This document shows positions 1 through 8,275 of a stretch of 59,413 nucleotides of DNA, in pieces. The position numbers and the translations under genes were made by a program. The notes under the pieces were generated by a model that saw nothing but the letters and a program-made list of their open reading frames with translations, did no database searches and was not told where the DNA came from. Numbering within the stretch: the first letter of the stretch is position 1; the number at the start of each line of letters is the position of its first letter. Location of the stretch: positions 1 through 59,413 of the forward strand of contig JAQVGZ010000007.1 of NCBI GenBank assembly GCA_028696455.1. Direction: 5' to 3'. Origin of the DNA: Desulfotomaculaceae bacterium. Its GTDB lineage: Bacteria > Bacillota > Desulfotomaculia > Desulfotomaculales > Pelotomaculaceae.

Positions 1-1680
1 TTCGGCATCCTGGCCCCCATGGCCAATTTCGGCTTGCCGGGCAAATGCCTGCAGCCGGATCTGGAAAACAGCAACCTCGTTGTAGTCTGGGGTGCCAACC
101 CGCTAAAAGACTCGGCGCCGGAATTTTTTAAAAAACTGCTCAAAAGCCCTCAAAAAAATGTCAGGCTTATCGATATTGACCAGATGCGCCGCGGTATTGC
201 CGGCCGGGCCGACCGGTGGGTGGCCGTCCGCCCGGGCACTGACGGTGCTCTGATCCTTGGTTTAATCCACGTGATTGTCAACGCAAAATTATATGATCAG
301 GAATTTGTGCAGCACTGGACAGTGGGTTTTGCAGATCTGTGCGCCTATGTACAGCAATACCCGCCGGAAAAAGTGGAGCGGATCACCCGAGTGCCGGCGA
401 CGACCGTAGTGGCCCTAGCCAGGGAGATTGCTACAACCAAAGGTGTGGGCCTGTATGCCTATACGGACCTGGAGTCCTCCAACAGCGGGGTGCAAAATAT
501 CCGGGCGCTCTATATCCTGTGGGCCATCACCGGCAATATCGACGTCCCGGGCGGGCTGTACATTACCCCGGCGCCGCCCTCTCTTTTCCAACGGGAAAAA
601 TATGAGCAACCAGGCGGGGTTCGGGCGATCGGCGCCGCGGAGTACCCGCTGTTTAACGAACTGACCGGCTGCGCCCATTATATGGAACTGCCCAAGGCGG
701 TTCTGACCGGCAAGCCCTATCCCATAAAAGGAGTTTTGATTAACGGCTCATCCACGCTTACCGCCTACCCGCAGCCGGAGATTTTCGAGGAGGCATACCG
801 CCACCTGGATTTCATGCTGGTGATGGACCTATTTATGACCAGGGACGCCCTTTTTGCCGATGTGGTGCTGCCCTCGGCCACCGCCTATGAAATAAATTCG
901 TACCAGCGCTATCCAGACTATGTGCGCCTGCGCCGGCGCGTAATCGAGCCGGTAGGGCAGGCCCGGAACAACATCTTGATCATGGCTGAGCTGGCCAAGC
1001 GGCTTGGCTATGGCCACCTGTACCCTCAGAGCGAAAAGGAAGTGATCGAGCAGGCGTTTGCCGGTGACCCCGCGCTGCTGGAAGAATTAAAGCGGAGCCC
1101 CGACGGGGTCAGGTTGCCTGTCTCGCCGCGTCAGTATAAGAAGTATGAGCTAGGTTTAATCCGCCCTGACGGCAGGCCCGGCTTTCCCACCCCCTCAGGC
1201 AAGGTGGAAATAGCGTCGAGCCTGATGGCCAGGCACGGCTACGATGCCCTGCCGGTTTATCTGGACCCGCTGGAAGGTCCCCTACAGGACCCGGCGCTTT
1301 TTGCAGAGTACCCGCTGGTCATGCATACTGGAGCAAAGCTGAAATCCAGCTTCCGCTCCCAGCACCTGAACGTTCCCGGGTTGCTCAGCCTGCAGGACAA
1401 GCCGCTGGTGCTGATTAACCCCCAAGATGCGGCAGAGCGGGGGATTAACTCCGGTGACAAAGTCAATGTTCGCACCAAGAGGGGAAGCGTTGCTTTTTAC
1501 GCCGCCGTTTCCAATGATGTGCTCCCCGGCCAGGTCGAGGTGAACATGGGAGGCGGCAATCCTACCCAGGCCGAAGCCTGGCGGCAGGCTAACGTAAATA
1601 TCCTGTCGGACTTTAACAATCGGGACCCTGTTTCCGGGTTTCCGATCTTTAAGGTGCTGCTCTGCCAGGTTGAAAAATAG
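1..1680 (+). CDS. Molybdopterin oxidoreductase, C-terminal part (5' end outside window)
   Basis: The reading frame is open from base 1, so the ATG at 19 is internal and the gene starts upstream; 559 residues are visible. The sequence is typical of the DMSO-reductase superfamily catalytic subunit. The bis-MGD domain contains VVWGANPLKDSAP near the left edge, and the C-terminal molydopterin-binding domain occupies roughly residues 430-555 (HTGAKLKSSFRSQHLN, then INPQDAAERGINSGDKV). Such proteins carry out anaerobic two-electron redox reactions with a Mo or W cofactor. The N-terminal [4Fe-4S] motif and the metal ligand (Ser, Cys or Sec) lie outside the window, so the substrate cannot be assigned. 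Family certain, substrate unknown. Confidence 0.9.
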   Translation, partial: FGILAPMANFGLPGKCLQPDLENSNLVVVWGANPLKDSAPEFFKKLLKSPQKNVRLIDIDQMRRGIAGRADRWVAVRPGTDGALILGLIHVIVNAKLYDQEFVQHWTVGFADLCAYVQQYPPEKVERITRVPATTVVALAREIATTKGVGLYAYTDLESSNSGVQNIRALYILWAITGNIDVPGGLYITPAPPSLFQREKYEQPGGVRAIGAAEYPLFNELTGCAHYMELPKAVLTGKPYPIKGVLINGSSTLTAYPQPEIFEEAYRHLDFMLVMDLFMTRDALFADVVLPSATAYEINSYQRYPDYVRLRRRVIEPVGQARNNILIMAELAKRLGYGHLYPQSEKEVIEQAFAGDPALLEELKRSPDGVRLPVSPRQYKKYELGLIRPDGRPGFPTPSGKVEIASSLMARHGYDALPVYLDPLEGPLQDPALFAEYPLVMHTGAKLKSSFRSQHLNVPGLLSLQDKPLVLINPQDAAERGINSGDKVNVRTKRGSVAFYAAVSNDVLPGQVEVNMGGGNPTQAEAWRQANVNILSDFNNRDPVSGFPIFKVLLCQVEK

Positions 1681-1728
1681 GCAAATCATAGTTAGATGAA
1701 TGGTGTTTACCATAACTTTTTGATCGTA

Positions 1729-1764
1729 TCAGGGGGTAGGGATAATCCTGCCCCTGAATTTTTA
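1729..1764 (+). terminator. Rho-independent terminator after the oxidoreductase gene
   Basis: A G/C-rich inverted repeat (TCAGGGG at 1729-1735 pairing with CCCCTGA at 1751-1757, extended by AGG/CCT) is followed by AATTTTTA. It lies 49 bases after the stop codon and before the icd promoter, separating the two units. Confidence 0.65.
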
Positions 1765-1828
1765 TAGTAACAGCAGCGAGTTTTGAAAAACGGTTTTGGG
1801 GCTGGTTTCTTTGCCAATAGAGTTGTTG

Positions 1829-1834
1829 TATAAT
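1829..1834 (+). promoter_or_regulatory. Candidate -10 box for icd
   Basis: A perfect TATAAT lies 38 bases before the icd start at 1872; the matching -35 region is weak. It overlaps the alternative ATG at 1833, so a transcript from here would not carry that ATG. This supports the ATG at 1872. Confidence 0.45.
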
Positions 1835-1871
1835 GTCTAACATGGAATTAGAGTCGGAAGGGGAGACAAGA

Positions 1872-3092
1872 ATGGTGGAAAAAATTCAAATGCAGGCGCC
1901 GTTAGTCGAGATGGACGGCGACGAAATGACCAGGGTGATCTGGCAGTATATCAAAGACATTTTATTAATGCCTTACATAGACTTAAAAACAGTGTACTAT
2001 GATCTGGGACTGAAAAAAAGAGATGAATCTGATGATCGGATTACAATAGAAGCGGCGGAGGCTACCAAAAAGTACGGGGTGGCGGTCAAATGCGCCACGA
2101 TTACGCCCAATGCCCAGCGAGTCAAGGAATATAGCCTGAAGCAAATGTGGAAAAGCCCCAACGGGACGATCCGGGCTATTTTGGACGGGACGGTTTTTCG
2201 TGCGCCCATAATTGTAAAAAATATCAAGCCCTTTGTAAGAACGTGGGAAAAACCGATTACGATCGCCCGGCATGCTTACGGTGATATTTACAAGGGTGTG
2301 GAAATGAAGGTCGCCACCGGCGGGAAGGCGGAAATTGTTTTCACGGGTGAGGACGGGCAACAAGTGCGGGAGGCTATCCACGAATTTGCCGGCCCCGGCA
2401 TGATCATGGCCATGCACAACCTGGACCGGTCTATCGCCAGTTTTGCCCGGTCTTGCTTCAACTACGCGCTGGACCAAAAGCAGGACCTGTGGTTTGCCAC
2501 CAAGGACACGATCTCCAAAAAATACGATCATAATTTTAAAGATATTTTTCAAGATCTATTTACCGCCGAGTATCAGGAAAAGTTTTCCGAGGCGGGCATC
2601 GAGTACTTTTACACGCTGATTGATGACGCTGTGGCCCGGGTCATTCGCAGTTCTGGCGGGTTTATTTGGGCCTGCAAAAACTACGATGGCGACGTGATGT
2701 CGGATCTGGTGGCCACCGCCTTTGGCAGCCTGGCCATGATGACCTCGGTGCTGGTGTCACCCGACGGCTTTTACGAATTCGAGGCGGCCCACGGCACGGT
2801 GACCAGGCACTATTATCAGTATCAAAAGGGTGAAGAAACTTCCACTAACCCGGTGGCCACCTTATTTGCCTGGACCGGGGCCTTACGCAAAAGAGGCGAA
2901 ATGGACGGCGCCGGCCGCCTGGTGCAATATGCCGATGCCCTCGAAAAAGCCGCCATTGCCACTATCGAAGCCGGGATCTTGACCAAAGATCTGGCCTTAC
3001 TTGCAACAGGCGACAAGAAAGTAGTCACCACCCGGGAGTTCCTGGAGACAGTCAAGGCCCGCTTGGAGGCAAGTTTACGTGAACAGGTATAA
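1872..3092 (+). CDS. icd: NADP-dependent isocitrate dehydrogenase (eukaryote-like subfamily II)
   Basis: Converts isocitrate to 2-oxoglutarate and CO2 with NADP, feeding glutamate synthesis or a partial TCA cycle in the cytosol. The 406-residue protein begins MVEKIQ and carries [13 protein letters not shown] near residue 12, the substrate-binding KSPNGTIR at 94-101, and [17 protein letters not shown] in the C-terminal half. These are hallmarks of the homodimeric mitochondrial/cytosolic-type enzyme rather than the E. coli-type. The start at 1872 is chosen because GGAAGGGGAG sits 6 bases upstream; the longer start at 1833 has no ribosome site and overlaps the -10 box. It is monocistronic and convergent with hcp. 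Confidence 0.93.
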   Translation: MVEKIQMQAPLVEMDGDEMTRVIWQYIKDILLMPYIDLKTVYYDLGLKKRDESDDRITIEAAEATKKYGVAVKCATITPNAQRVKEYSLKQMWKSPNGTIRAILDGTVFRAPIIVKNIKPFVRTWEKPITIARHAYGDIYKGVEMKVATGGKAEIVFTGEDGQQVREAIHEFAGPGMIMAMHNLDRSIASFARSCFNYALDQKQDLWFATKDTISKKYDHNFKDIFQDLFTAEYQEKFSEAGIEYFYTLIDDAVARVIRSSGGFIWACKNYDGDVMSDLVATAFGSLAMMTSVLVSPDGFYEFEAAHGTVTRHYYQYQKGEETSTNPVATLFAWTGALRKRGEMDGAGRLVQYADALEKAAIATIEAGILTKDLALLATGDKKVVTTREFLETVKARLEASLREQV

Positions 3093-3110
3093 CTTTAATT
3101 TCAAAATAAA

Positions 3111-3141
3111 CAGAGGCAGAAGATCTTCTCTTCTGCCTCTG
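3111..3141. terminator. Bidirectional terminator between icd and hcp
   Basis: A near-perfect inverted repeat, CAGAGGCAGAAGA pairing with TCTTCTGCCTCTG, lies between two convergent genes. It probably terminates both transcripts. Confidence 0.7.
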
Positions 3142-3156
3142 CTGCAAGCTTGACTA

Positions 3157-4710
3157 TTAGCCGAGGATGGCCTGTAAGTCCGCTTCCGGGGTGCTAATGG
3201 GTTTGATGTTGAATTTATCTACCAAAATGTTCAGCACATTTGGAGAAATAAACGCTGGTAGAGTGGGGCCGAGATAGATGTCCTTGATCCCTAATGACAG
3301 CAGCGTCAGCAGGACGCAAACCGCCTTCTGTTCGTACCACGAGAGGACCAGCGTCAGGGGCAGTTCGTTGACCCCGCAGTTGAACGCGCCGGCTAGCGCC
3401 ACCGCTACTTGAATGGCGGAATAAGCGTCATTGCACTGTCCCATATCCATCAGGCGCGGCAGCCCGCCGATTTCCCCGATGTTGAGGTCATTAAAGCGGT
3501 ATTTGCCGCAGCCCAGGGTGAGCACAACCGTGTCCGAGGGCGTCTTTTTCACAAAGTCAGTGTAGTAGCTTCTGCCTGACCTGGCGCCGTCGCAGCCGCC
3601 CACCAGGAAGAAATGTTTGATCGCGCCGGCCTTGACGGCGTCAATTACCTGGTCGGCCACGCCCAGCACGGTGTGGTGGGCAAACCCGGTCATCAGCTCG
3701 GAGCCGCCGTTGATCCCGGTTAGGTTTTGGTCTTCAGCCCATCCGCCCAGTTCCAGCGCCTTATTGATTACCGGGGTGAAATCCTTGACCCAGTTTTTCC
3801 CTTTAATGTGGATGACACCCGGGTAGCCGACCGCGTCGGTGGTAAAGATCCGGTCGGAGTAAGACGGCCGGGGCGGCATCAGGCAGTTAGTGGTGTAGAG
3901 TACCGCGCCGGGTATATTGTCAAATTCTTGGCGCTGGTTCTGCCAGGCCGTACCGAAATTGCCTTTCAAGTGCGCATATTGCTTTAGCTCCGGGTAGCCG
4001 TGGGCCGGCAGCATTTCTCCGTGAGTGTAAATGTTGATGCCCTTACCCTCAGTCTGCTCCAGGAGTTGTTTTAAGTCATGCAGATCGTGGCCGGTGACCA
4101 CAATGAACGGTCCTTTGGCAATTGTTGTTGGCACTTTAACCGGAACAGGATGCCCGTAAGTTACGGTGTTGGCCTGGTCGAGCAGGGCCATGCATTTGAG
4201 GTTAACCTGCCCAAACTCCATGAGGAGGTCCAGCCATTCTGCGGGTGTATGCTCTTCTCCGATAGCGCGCAGGCCCTGGTAGAACCAGGCGGTCACTTCA
4301 TCATCGGTAAAGCCCAGTACGGAGGCGTGCCAGGCATAAGCAGCCATGCCGCGGATCCCGAAAAGAAGGGTGGATCGAAGAGATACCACGTCCGGGTCAC
4401 CCTGCCAAAGGTCATTGATGTCCAAGTCGGCGGCGCCGCCTAATGCTTCTTTTTTAGCCTGGGCAAGGTTCTTGAGCTCGTCAATACGGCTTCCGTCGAA
4501 ATTAACGTTGGTGATTGCCGCAAAAAGACCCTGCATCATCAGTTTGTCCGTATCCTGATCCGGGTTTTTGCCTAGTGCGGCACGGGCCAGACCGACCAGC
4601 GCACAGGTCAACTCGTCTAGCTTGGCGGCGATATCCGGCTGTTTGCCGCATACGCCTACTTTGGTGCATCCTTTGCCCCCGACGGTTTGCTCACATTGAA
4701 AACAAAACAT
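3157..4710 (-). CDS. hcp: Hybrid cluster protein (hydroxylamine reductase)
   Basis: Cytosolic iron-sulfur protein that reduces hydroxylamine and, in studied bacteria, nitric oxide; it belongs to nitrosative-stress defence. The 517-residue protein opens with the class-typical [4Fe-4S] cysteines C3, C6, C15 and C21. Later cysteine motifs VGGCDGARSGRSYY and LGCGKYRF match the hybrid-cluster ligand regions. AAGGAGGT precedes the ATG. A Crp/Fnr-family regulator is divergently transcribed from the other side of a 179-base intergenic region carrying a palindrome, the arrangement seen for HcpR-controlled hcp genes. Length and motifs look intact. Confidence 0.95.
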   Translation of the reverse strand: MFCFQCEQTVGGKGCTKVGVCGKQPDIAAKLDELTCALVGLARAALGKNPDQDTDKLMMQGLFAAITNVNFDGSRIDELKNLAQAKKEALGGAADLDINDLWQGDPDVVSLRSTLLFGIRGMAAYAWHASVLGFTDDEVTAWFYQGLRAIGEEHTPAEWLDLLMEFGQVNLKCMALLDQANTVTYGHPVPVKVPTTIAKGPFIVVTGHDLHDLKQLLEQTEGKGINIYTHGEMLPAHGYPELKQYAHLKGNFGTAWQNQRQEFDNIPGAVLYTTNCLMPPRPSYSDRIFTTDAVGYPGVIHIKGKNWVKDFTPVINKALELGGWAEDQNLTGINGGSELMTGFAHHTVLGVADQVIDAVKAGAIKHFFLVGGCDGARSGRSYYTDFVKKTPSDTVVLTLGCGKYRFNDLNIGEIGGLPRLMDMGQCNDAYSAIQVAVALAGAFNCGVNELPLTLVLSWYEQKAVCVLLTLLSLGIKDIYLGPTLPAFISPNVLNILVDKFNIKPISTPEADLQAILG

Positions 4711-4854
4711 AGTGTGTACCTCCTTAATATTTTTTTGAACTTTTCATATTGTTAAACTAATTTTTCCACTGTCATCCTTAGCAAGCTTTTCACCGTTAAT
4801 TACTGGCCGGCGTCATTCTGTAAAGTTATTTTAATCTATTAAAAATATAAATAC

Positions 4855-4870
4855 GGTAACCGTAGTTACC
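4855..4870. promoter_or_regulatory. Palindromic operator candidate (Crp/Fnr family) between hcp and its regulator
   Basis: GGTAAC-N4-GTTACC is a perfect 6+6 inverted repeat, the spacing expected for a dimeric Crp/Fnr protein. It lies 20 bases before the regulator's ATG, just after a TATAAA at 4846-4851, and about 145 bases upstream of hcp on the other strand. It may mediate autoregulation, hcp control, or both. Confidence 0.55.
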
Positions 4871-4889
4871 AAAGAGCAGGTGGGTGAAA

Positions 4890-5627
4890 ATGTTTACAAA
4901 GTGGGTGAAAGTTTTTTCCCAGTGCGCATTATTTAAAGGCATCAGCCCGGAAAATTTGGGCCTTGTGTTTGGATGCCTACAACCTAAGCTACAAAATTAT
5001 AAAAAGAATGAGTACGTAACCATTACCGGTGACGATTTCACCGGTATCGGGATAGTGCTGGCCGGTGAGGTGGTAGTGTCCAAAGAAAATACAGCCGGAA
5101 ACCGGATTATTATGGCGGTAAATAGTCCAGGCGAATTATTCGGCGAGATAGCAGCGTTTTCAGGGGAAGGAGTATGGCCGGTCACAGTAGAGGCCCGGGA
5201 AGCCTGTACGGTTATGTTCTTGCAGGCGGGGAAGATCGTCGGGAGTTGTGAAAGATCCTGTGTAAGCCACCAGCAGCTAATTGTGAACATGCTCCATATC
5301 TTTTCGGATAAAGCCCGCCTGCTGCACCGGAAGGTAGAATACCTGGCGATTAAGAGTTTGCGTGGAAAAATTAGCGTTTTTCTTTTAGAACACTATCAAA
5401 AAACCGGTCAAAACACCTTGGTAATGCCCTTGAACCGGAATGAGCTGGCGGATTTCTTGAACGTTGCCCGCCCGGCTCTTTCACGCGAGTTGAGCCGGTT
5501 GAGGAATGAAGGGGTTATAGATTTTCAAAGGGATGCGATAAAGATTAAGTCGGTAGACACCTTGAAAAGTATCGCCGGTCTGGAGGATTATTCCGTAGGC
5601 TTGTTTGTGCTGGAAAAAAGGAAATGA
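4890..5627 (+). CDS. Crp/Fnr-family transcriptional regulator (HcpR-like)
   Basis: A 245-residue regulator with an N-terminal cyclic-nucleotide-binding-like beta-barrel (about residues 15-125, with GELFGEIAAFSGE) and a C-terminal winged helix (about 165-225, with LNRNELADFLNVARPALSRE). No obvious N-terminal Fnr-type cysteine cluster is seen, so it probably senses through a small molecule or heme, as HcpR proteins do. The ATG at 4890 is preferred over the GTG at 4884 because AGGTGG lies 6 bases before it. Its divergence from hcp suggests it regulates that gene; the name HcpR is inferred from this position. Confidence 0.85.
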   Translation: MFTKWVKVFSQCALFKGISPENLGLVFGCLQPKLQNYKKNEYVTITGDDFTGIGIVLAGEVVVSKENTAGNRIIMAVNSPGELFGEIAAFSGEGVWPVTVEAREACTVMFLQAGKIVGSCERSCVSHQQLIVNMLHIFSDKARLLHRKVEYLAIKSLRGKISVFLLEHYQKTGQNTLVMPLNRNELADFLNVARPALSRELSRLRNEGVIDFQRDAIKIKSVDTLKSIAGLEDYSVGLFVLEKRK

Positions 5628-5631
5628 CCAT

Positions 5632-5695
5632 GCCGTTTCACCGGGTTGGCAAACGGCACGCCTGTCCGGCAGCACGCCGTTTGCTTGTTCCGTTT
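5632..5695 (+). terminator. Three-armed hairpin region after the Crp/Fnr gene
   Basis: GCCGTTT (5632-5638), GCAAACGGC (5649-5657) and GCCGTTTGC (5676-5684) can form two mutually exclusive hairpins, the second followed by a T-rich stretch. It is most likely a terminator; an attenuator is possible, but no intact gene follows. Confidence 0.45.
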
Positions 5696-5702
5696 TAAAA
5701 GT

Positions 5703-5775
5703 TTATGGTAGCTTGTCATATCGGTAGGTAATATTTCATTACTTTTCTTTTTGTGATAAGATCAATCTACCATAA
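5703..5775. repeat. Spaced 9-bp inverted repeat flanking the xre remnant promoter region
   Basis: TTATGGTAG (5703-5711) and CTACCATAA (5767-5775) are exact inverted copies separated by 55 bases, immediately upstream of the broken xre gene. They could be paired operator half-sites of the former repressor. Confidence 0.4.
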
Positions 5776-5812
5776 TGGCAATATATCTACAATCAGAGAC
5801 AGAGTGGTGGTA

Positions 5813-6162
5813 ATGACACTAGGCCGGCGTCTGAAAACTGCGCGAGAAAAAAAGGGGCTGACCCAGGCGGAACTGGGTCGGCTGCTCGGTGTAACCGATG
5901 CCACCGTTGCGAAAAAAATTTGCGCAGCCCCGATCCTTCCACGCTCAAAAAATTAGCCGTCATACTGGAAACCTCCGCTGATTACCTGCTTAACCATGAT
6001 CAAAAGCAGCCCAACGACCTGGAGCATCTTTAGCCGGAAGGAGTTAAGGTCTTGCGCCGGGCCCACGACAAGCTAACTCCCGCCGAGCGCCAAAGTATGT
6101 TAAGGCTGATCAATGCCTATGTGAAAGAGTCCAAGCTTGAGGCCAAGAAGGGTAAGAAGTAG
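5813..6162 (+). pseudogene. XRE-family repressor, broken by a frameshift and an internal stop
   Basis: The ATG at 5813 opens a helix-turn-helix (LGRRLKTAREKKGLTQAELG, then LLGVTDATVAK). After ATVAK the frame is lost around 5911-5920 in a run of A residues. The shifted frame continues as NPDPSTL-like HTH sequence (SPDPSTLKKLAVILETSADY) to an in-frame TAG at 6031. Beyond that TAG the same frame still encodes a conserved tail (PEGVKVLRRAHDKLTPAERQ) ending at 6162. Two lesions in one small gene indicate true decay rather than one sequencing error. Confidence 0.8.
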
Positions 6163-6360
6163 CTTCGCCAGAGCCCAGGCCCAGAAATATTTACGAGAGA
6201 GCGGGTTAAGCGGCCCACCCGTTAATGTGATTGAACTAATTGAAAGACATGGCCAGGTCATTTGGCATAAGGACGCCGGCAACGGGTTTACCGTGTATCA
6301 CGAAAAGCAGGGCGCCTACCGTGTATTTATTGACCCAGACACAATCCGGGGCCACGGGAA
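6137..6360 (+). pseudogene. ImmA/IrrE-type metallopeptidase, N-terminal remnant
   Basis: From a possible TTG at 6137, overlapping the xre tail, the frame encodes a segment typical of the start of ImmA/IrrE proteins (ARAQAQKYLRESGLSG, PPVNVIELIERHGQVIW, YRVFIDPD). The HExxH zinc motif that should follow is absent. After about 6350 the sequence becomes unrelated and matches, on the other strand, a toxin fragment. An xre-immA pair is a common mobile-element regulatory unit; here both halves are broken. Confidence 0.6.
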
Positions 6361-6379
6361 GCCTGAGGATGACCCACCT

Positions 6380-6509
6380 GAAGTACGATCCTGCCTCTCT
6401 CCGGAAAACCCGGTATGCTCCGGCACACTCCCAACAGTTTATCTGCAAAACGGATCGCATTCTCTATGCTATCTCTTGCCATATATTCCATTATATCCTG
6501 GATATCCAT
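6380..6509 (-). pseudogene. RelE/ParE-type toxin fragment
   Basis: The - strand encodes DIMEYMARDSIENAIRF, then PGFPERGRIV, the helical N-terminal part of ParE/RelE toxins. The first beta-strand upstream of it is missing (an in-frame TAG precedes the ATG), and the C-terminal catalytic strands are replaced by unrelated sequence. It abuts the ImmA remnant tail to tail, so a deletion probably fused the two. No antitoxin gene is visible. Confidence 0.55.
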
Positions 6510-6589
6510 GAGCTATATTTTATGTAATAAGAAGGAATGCCTCTTCTGATGTGGTATTATTTAGATAAAAATATCAAGGAGGGGTACTT

Positions 6590-7291
6590 ATGAAAAAAGT
6601 ATTGTCGCTTGCACTTATCCTGGCCTTTATGGCTTCCTGCCTGTTATTGTCCGGCTGCTCAAGCGAAAAGGAAGAGGGCAGCCCGGCTAGTGGCCAGCAG
6701 ACCACCGGCGCCGGTACTGGCAGTGAAGAATCATTGGCCGACATATTTGCCAAAAACAAAAACGTGGAAGGGGTTTCCTACGATTACACGATTACTGCAC
6801 AGGGACAAACGATGAGCGGGAAAATATGGGTCAGTGGTGAAAAAGTTAAAACCGAAACCGCTGTGGACGGAAAGAAGATCATATCCCTCATCGATAGCAA
6901 TGCTTTACTAACCTATTTCCCCGATGAAAACAGGGCGATGAAAATGGCATTGGGGCAGCAAACTGATGAACCCTCCAATAACGCCCTGGAATACGGTGAG
7001 GATATAAACACCGCTCCGGACAAATATAAAGTGCTGGAAAGAACAGTTTATGACGGGGTTATGTGCCGGATTGTGTCGGTTACCGGCGCTGACAGCAAAG
7101 AGGCAATGAAAATGTGGGTGCGGGAAGATTACGGTTTCCCGGTCCGTGTGGAAACAGTTGAGGCGAACGGCGGCAAGACGGTTTTAGAGTATAAGAATGT
7201 AATCATCGGTAAGCAGCCGGCAGAAATATTCCAGCTACCGGCCGGGGTGCAGGTCACTGATGCCGGCGATATGCTCGAGGGTTTGAAATAA
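6590..7291 (+). CDS. Lipoprotein with LolA/DUF4412-like beta-sheet domain
   Basis: A 233-residue predicted lipoprotein. A hydrophobic signal (residues 1-20) ends in a lipobox LSGC, followed by a polar Ser/Gly/Glu linker. The rest alternates short beta strands (YTITAQGQTMSGKIWVSGEKVK, GKKIISLIDSN, VLEYKNVIIGKQPAEIFQLP), the pattern of lipoprotein-sorting/sigma-E-regulator-like folds. AAGGAGGGG precedes the ATG. Its stop overlaps the next start (TAATG), so it is the first gene of a four-gene redox cassette. Function unknown; binding of an acyl chain or a redox ligand outside the membrane is an inference. Confidence 0.7.
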   Translation: MKKVLSLALILAFMASCLLLSGCSSEKEEGSPASGQQTTGAGTGSEESLADIFAKNKNVEGVSYDYTITAQGQTMSGKIWVSGEKVKTETAVDGKKIISLIDSNALLTYFPDENRAMKMALGQQTDEPSNNALEYGEDINTAPDKYKVLERTVYDGVMCRIVSVTGADSKEAMKMWVREDYGFPVRVETVEANGGKTVLEYKNVIIGKQPAEIFQLPAGVQVTDAGDMLEGLK

Positions 7292-7428
7292 TGGTGAAAA
7301 CTATCTTAAGGCTGGCCCTCCTGGGGGCTAGCCTGCTTTCGGTTGTTTTTGGCGCCAGCCGCGGTGAGGTGCAGGAAGTCTTACAGACAGCGATTAACCT
7401 CTGCCTGGAGTGCATCGGCATTGGCTGA
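7291..7428 (+). CDS. CD1871A-family CXXC-motif small membrane protein
   Basis: A 45-residue peptide: one N-terminal hydrophobic segment (LALLGASLLSVVFGA) followed by a short tail ending CLECIGIG. This matches the CD1871A-type CXXC peptides of Clostridia, which I recall as neighbours of NapH-like 4Fe-4S proteins and TlpA proteins. The start overlaps the lipoprotein stop by one base and its end overlaps the next gene. The CXXC pair so close to the C-terminus suggests a redox or metal-handling role on the outer face; this is an inference. Confidence 0.8.
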   Translation: MVKTILRLALLGASLLSVVFGASRGEVQEVLQTAINLCLECIGIG

Positions 7429-8275
7429 TTTAAAGCGGAAAGTGGTCCAGTTTGCCTCAGCCATTATATTTAATAGCTATGTTAAGGGGTTTGCCAAGGG
7501 CACTATTTACCGTGGAAACCTCAAGCAAATCTGCTTGCCGGTGCTGAACTGCTATTCCTGCCCGGGTGCCATCGGCTCCTGCCCGATCGGGTCGCTGCAG
7601 GCTGTGGCAGCCGGGATCACCTACCAGTTTTCTTTCTACGTGGCCGGTTTTCTGGCCCTGGTGGGGCTGGTTGGCGGGAGGATGGTCTGTGGTTGGCTGT
7701 GCCCCTTCGGCCTGGTGCAGGACCTGCTCTACCGGGTCCCGTCGTTCAAAAGGTCACTGCCGCTATGGACTCGTTGCTTTAAGTATGCCGTGCTGGTTTT
7801 CCTGGTGCTGCTGCTGCCGGTGCTGGCCTTCGATCAGTTTGGCCTTGGCGCCCCAACCTTTTGTAAGTGGCTCTGCCCGGCAGGCACACTGGAGGCCGCC
7901 CTGCCCCTGGCCATGGCCAACGAGGGGATCAGGGGCGCGCTGGGGGGGCTCTTTTACTGGCGCTTTAGCTGGCTGTTGCTGATCCTGCTTTTCTGTATAA
8001 TATTTAAAAGGGCGTTTTGTCTGATCCTGTGCCCCCTAGGGGCTGTCTATTCCCTGTTCAACCGGATCAGTCTTTTTAGCATCCGGCTTGACCAAAAGCT
8101 GTGCACCCGGTGCGGCCGCTGTGTTGCAGCCTGCCACCTCAGGCTGCCGGAGGTGGCAGGCCTAAATCACCCGGAGTGCATCCGCTGCCTCAAGTGTGTC
8201 AAACAGTGCCCCACCGGCGCCATGAACTGGCAGATCGAGGTGTCGGACAAGAAGGAGGAGAATATATATGCATAA
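7421..8275 (+). CDS. NapH/CcoG-like membrane 4Fe-4S binding protein
   Basis: About 284 residues from a TTG overlapping the previous stop. It has several membrane helices interleaved with cysteine motifs: CYSCPGAIGSCPIG (44-57), CGWLCPFG (90-97), CKWLCPAG (148-155) and a further C..CPLG. Two C-terminal ferredoxin motifs follow (CTRCGRCVAACH and CIRCLKCVKQCP). This is the NapH/NosR/RdxA architecture that passes electrons across or along the membrane. Coupling with a CXXC peptide and a TlpA thioredoxin suggests it powers extracytoplasmic disulfide reduction. The longer upstream frame has no ribosome site. Confidence 0.85.
   Translation: MADLKRKVVQFASAIIFNSYVKGFAKGTIYRGNLKQICLPVLNCYSCPGAIGSCPIGSLQAVAAGITYQFSFYVAGFLALVGLVGGRMVCGWLCPFGLVQDLLYRVPSFKRSLPLWTRCFKYAVLVFLVLLLPVLAFDQFGLGAPTFCKWLCPAGTLEAALPLAMANEGIRGALGGLFYWRFSWLLLILLFCIIFKRAFCLILCPLGAVYSLFNRISLFSIRLDQKLCTRCGRCVAACHLRLPEVAGLNHPECIRCLKCVKQCPTGAMNWQIEVSDKKEENIYA

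Noticed and set aside
1833-1871. 13-codon N-terminal extension of icd
   Set aside because: No ribosome site, and the ATG lies within the TATAAT box; the ATG at 1872 has a good site.
4078-4443. Open frame antisense to hcp
   Set aside because: Shadow of hcp; the hcp frame carries the conserved cysteine motifs.
6031-6033. Internal stop in the xre remnant as possible recoding
   Set aside because: It is TAG, not TGA, no SECIS-like hairpin follows, and the same gene already has a frameshift; decay is simpler.
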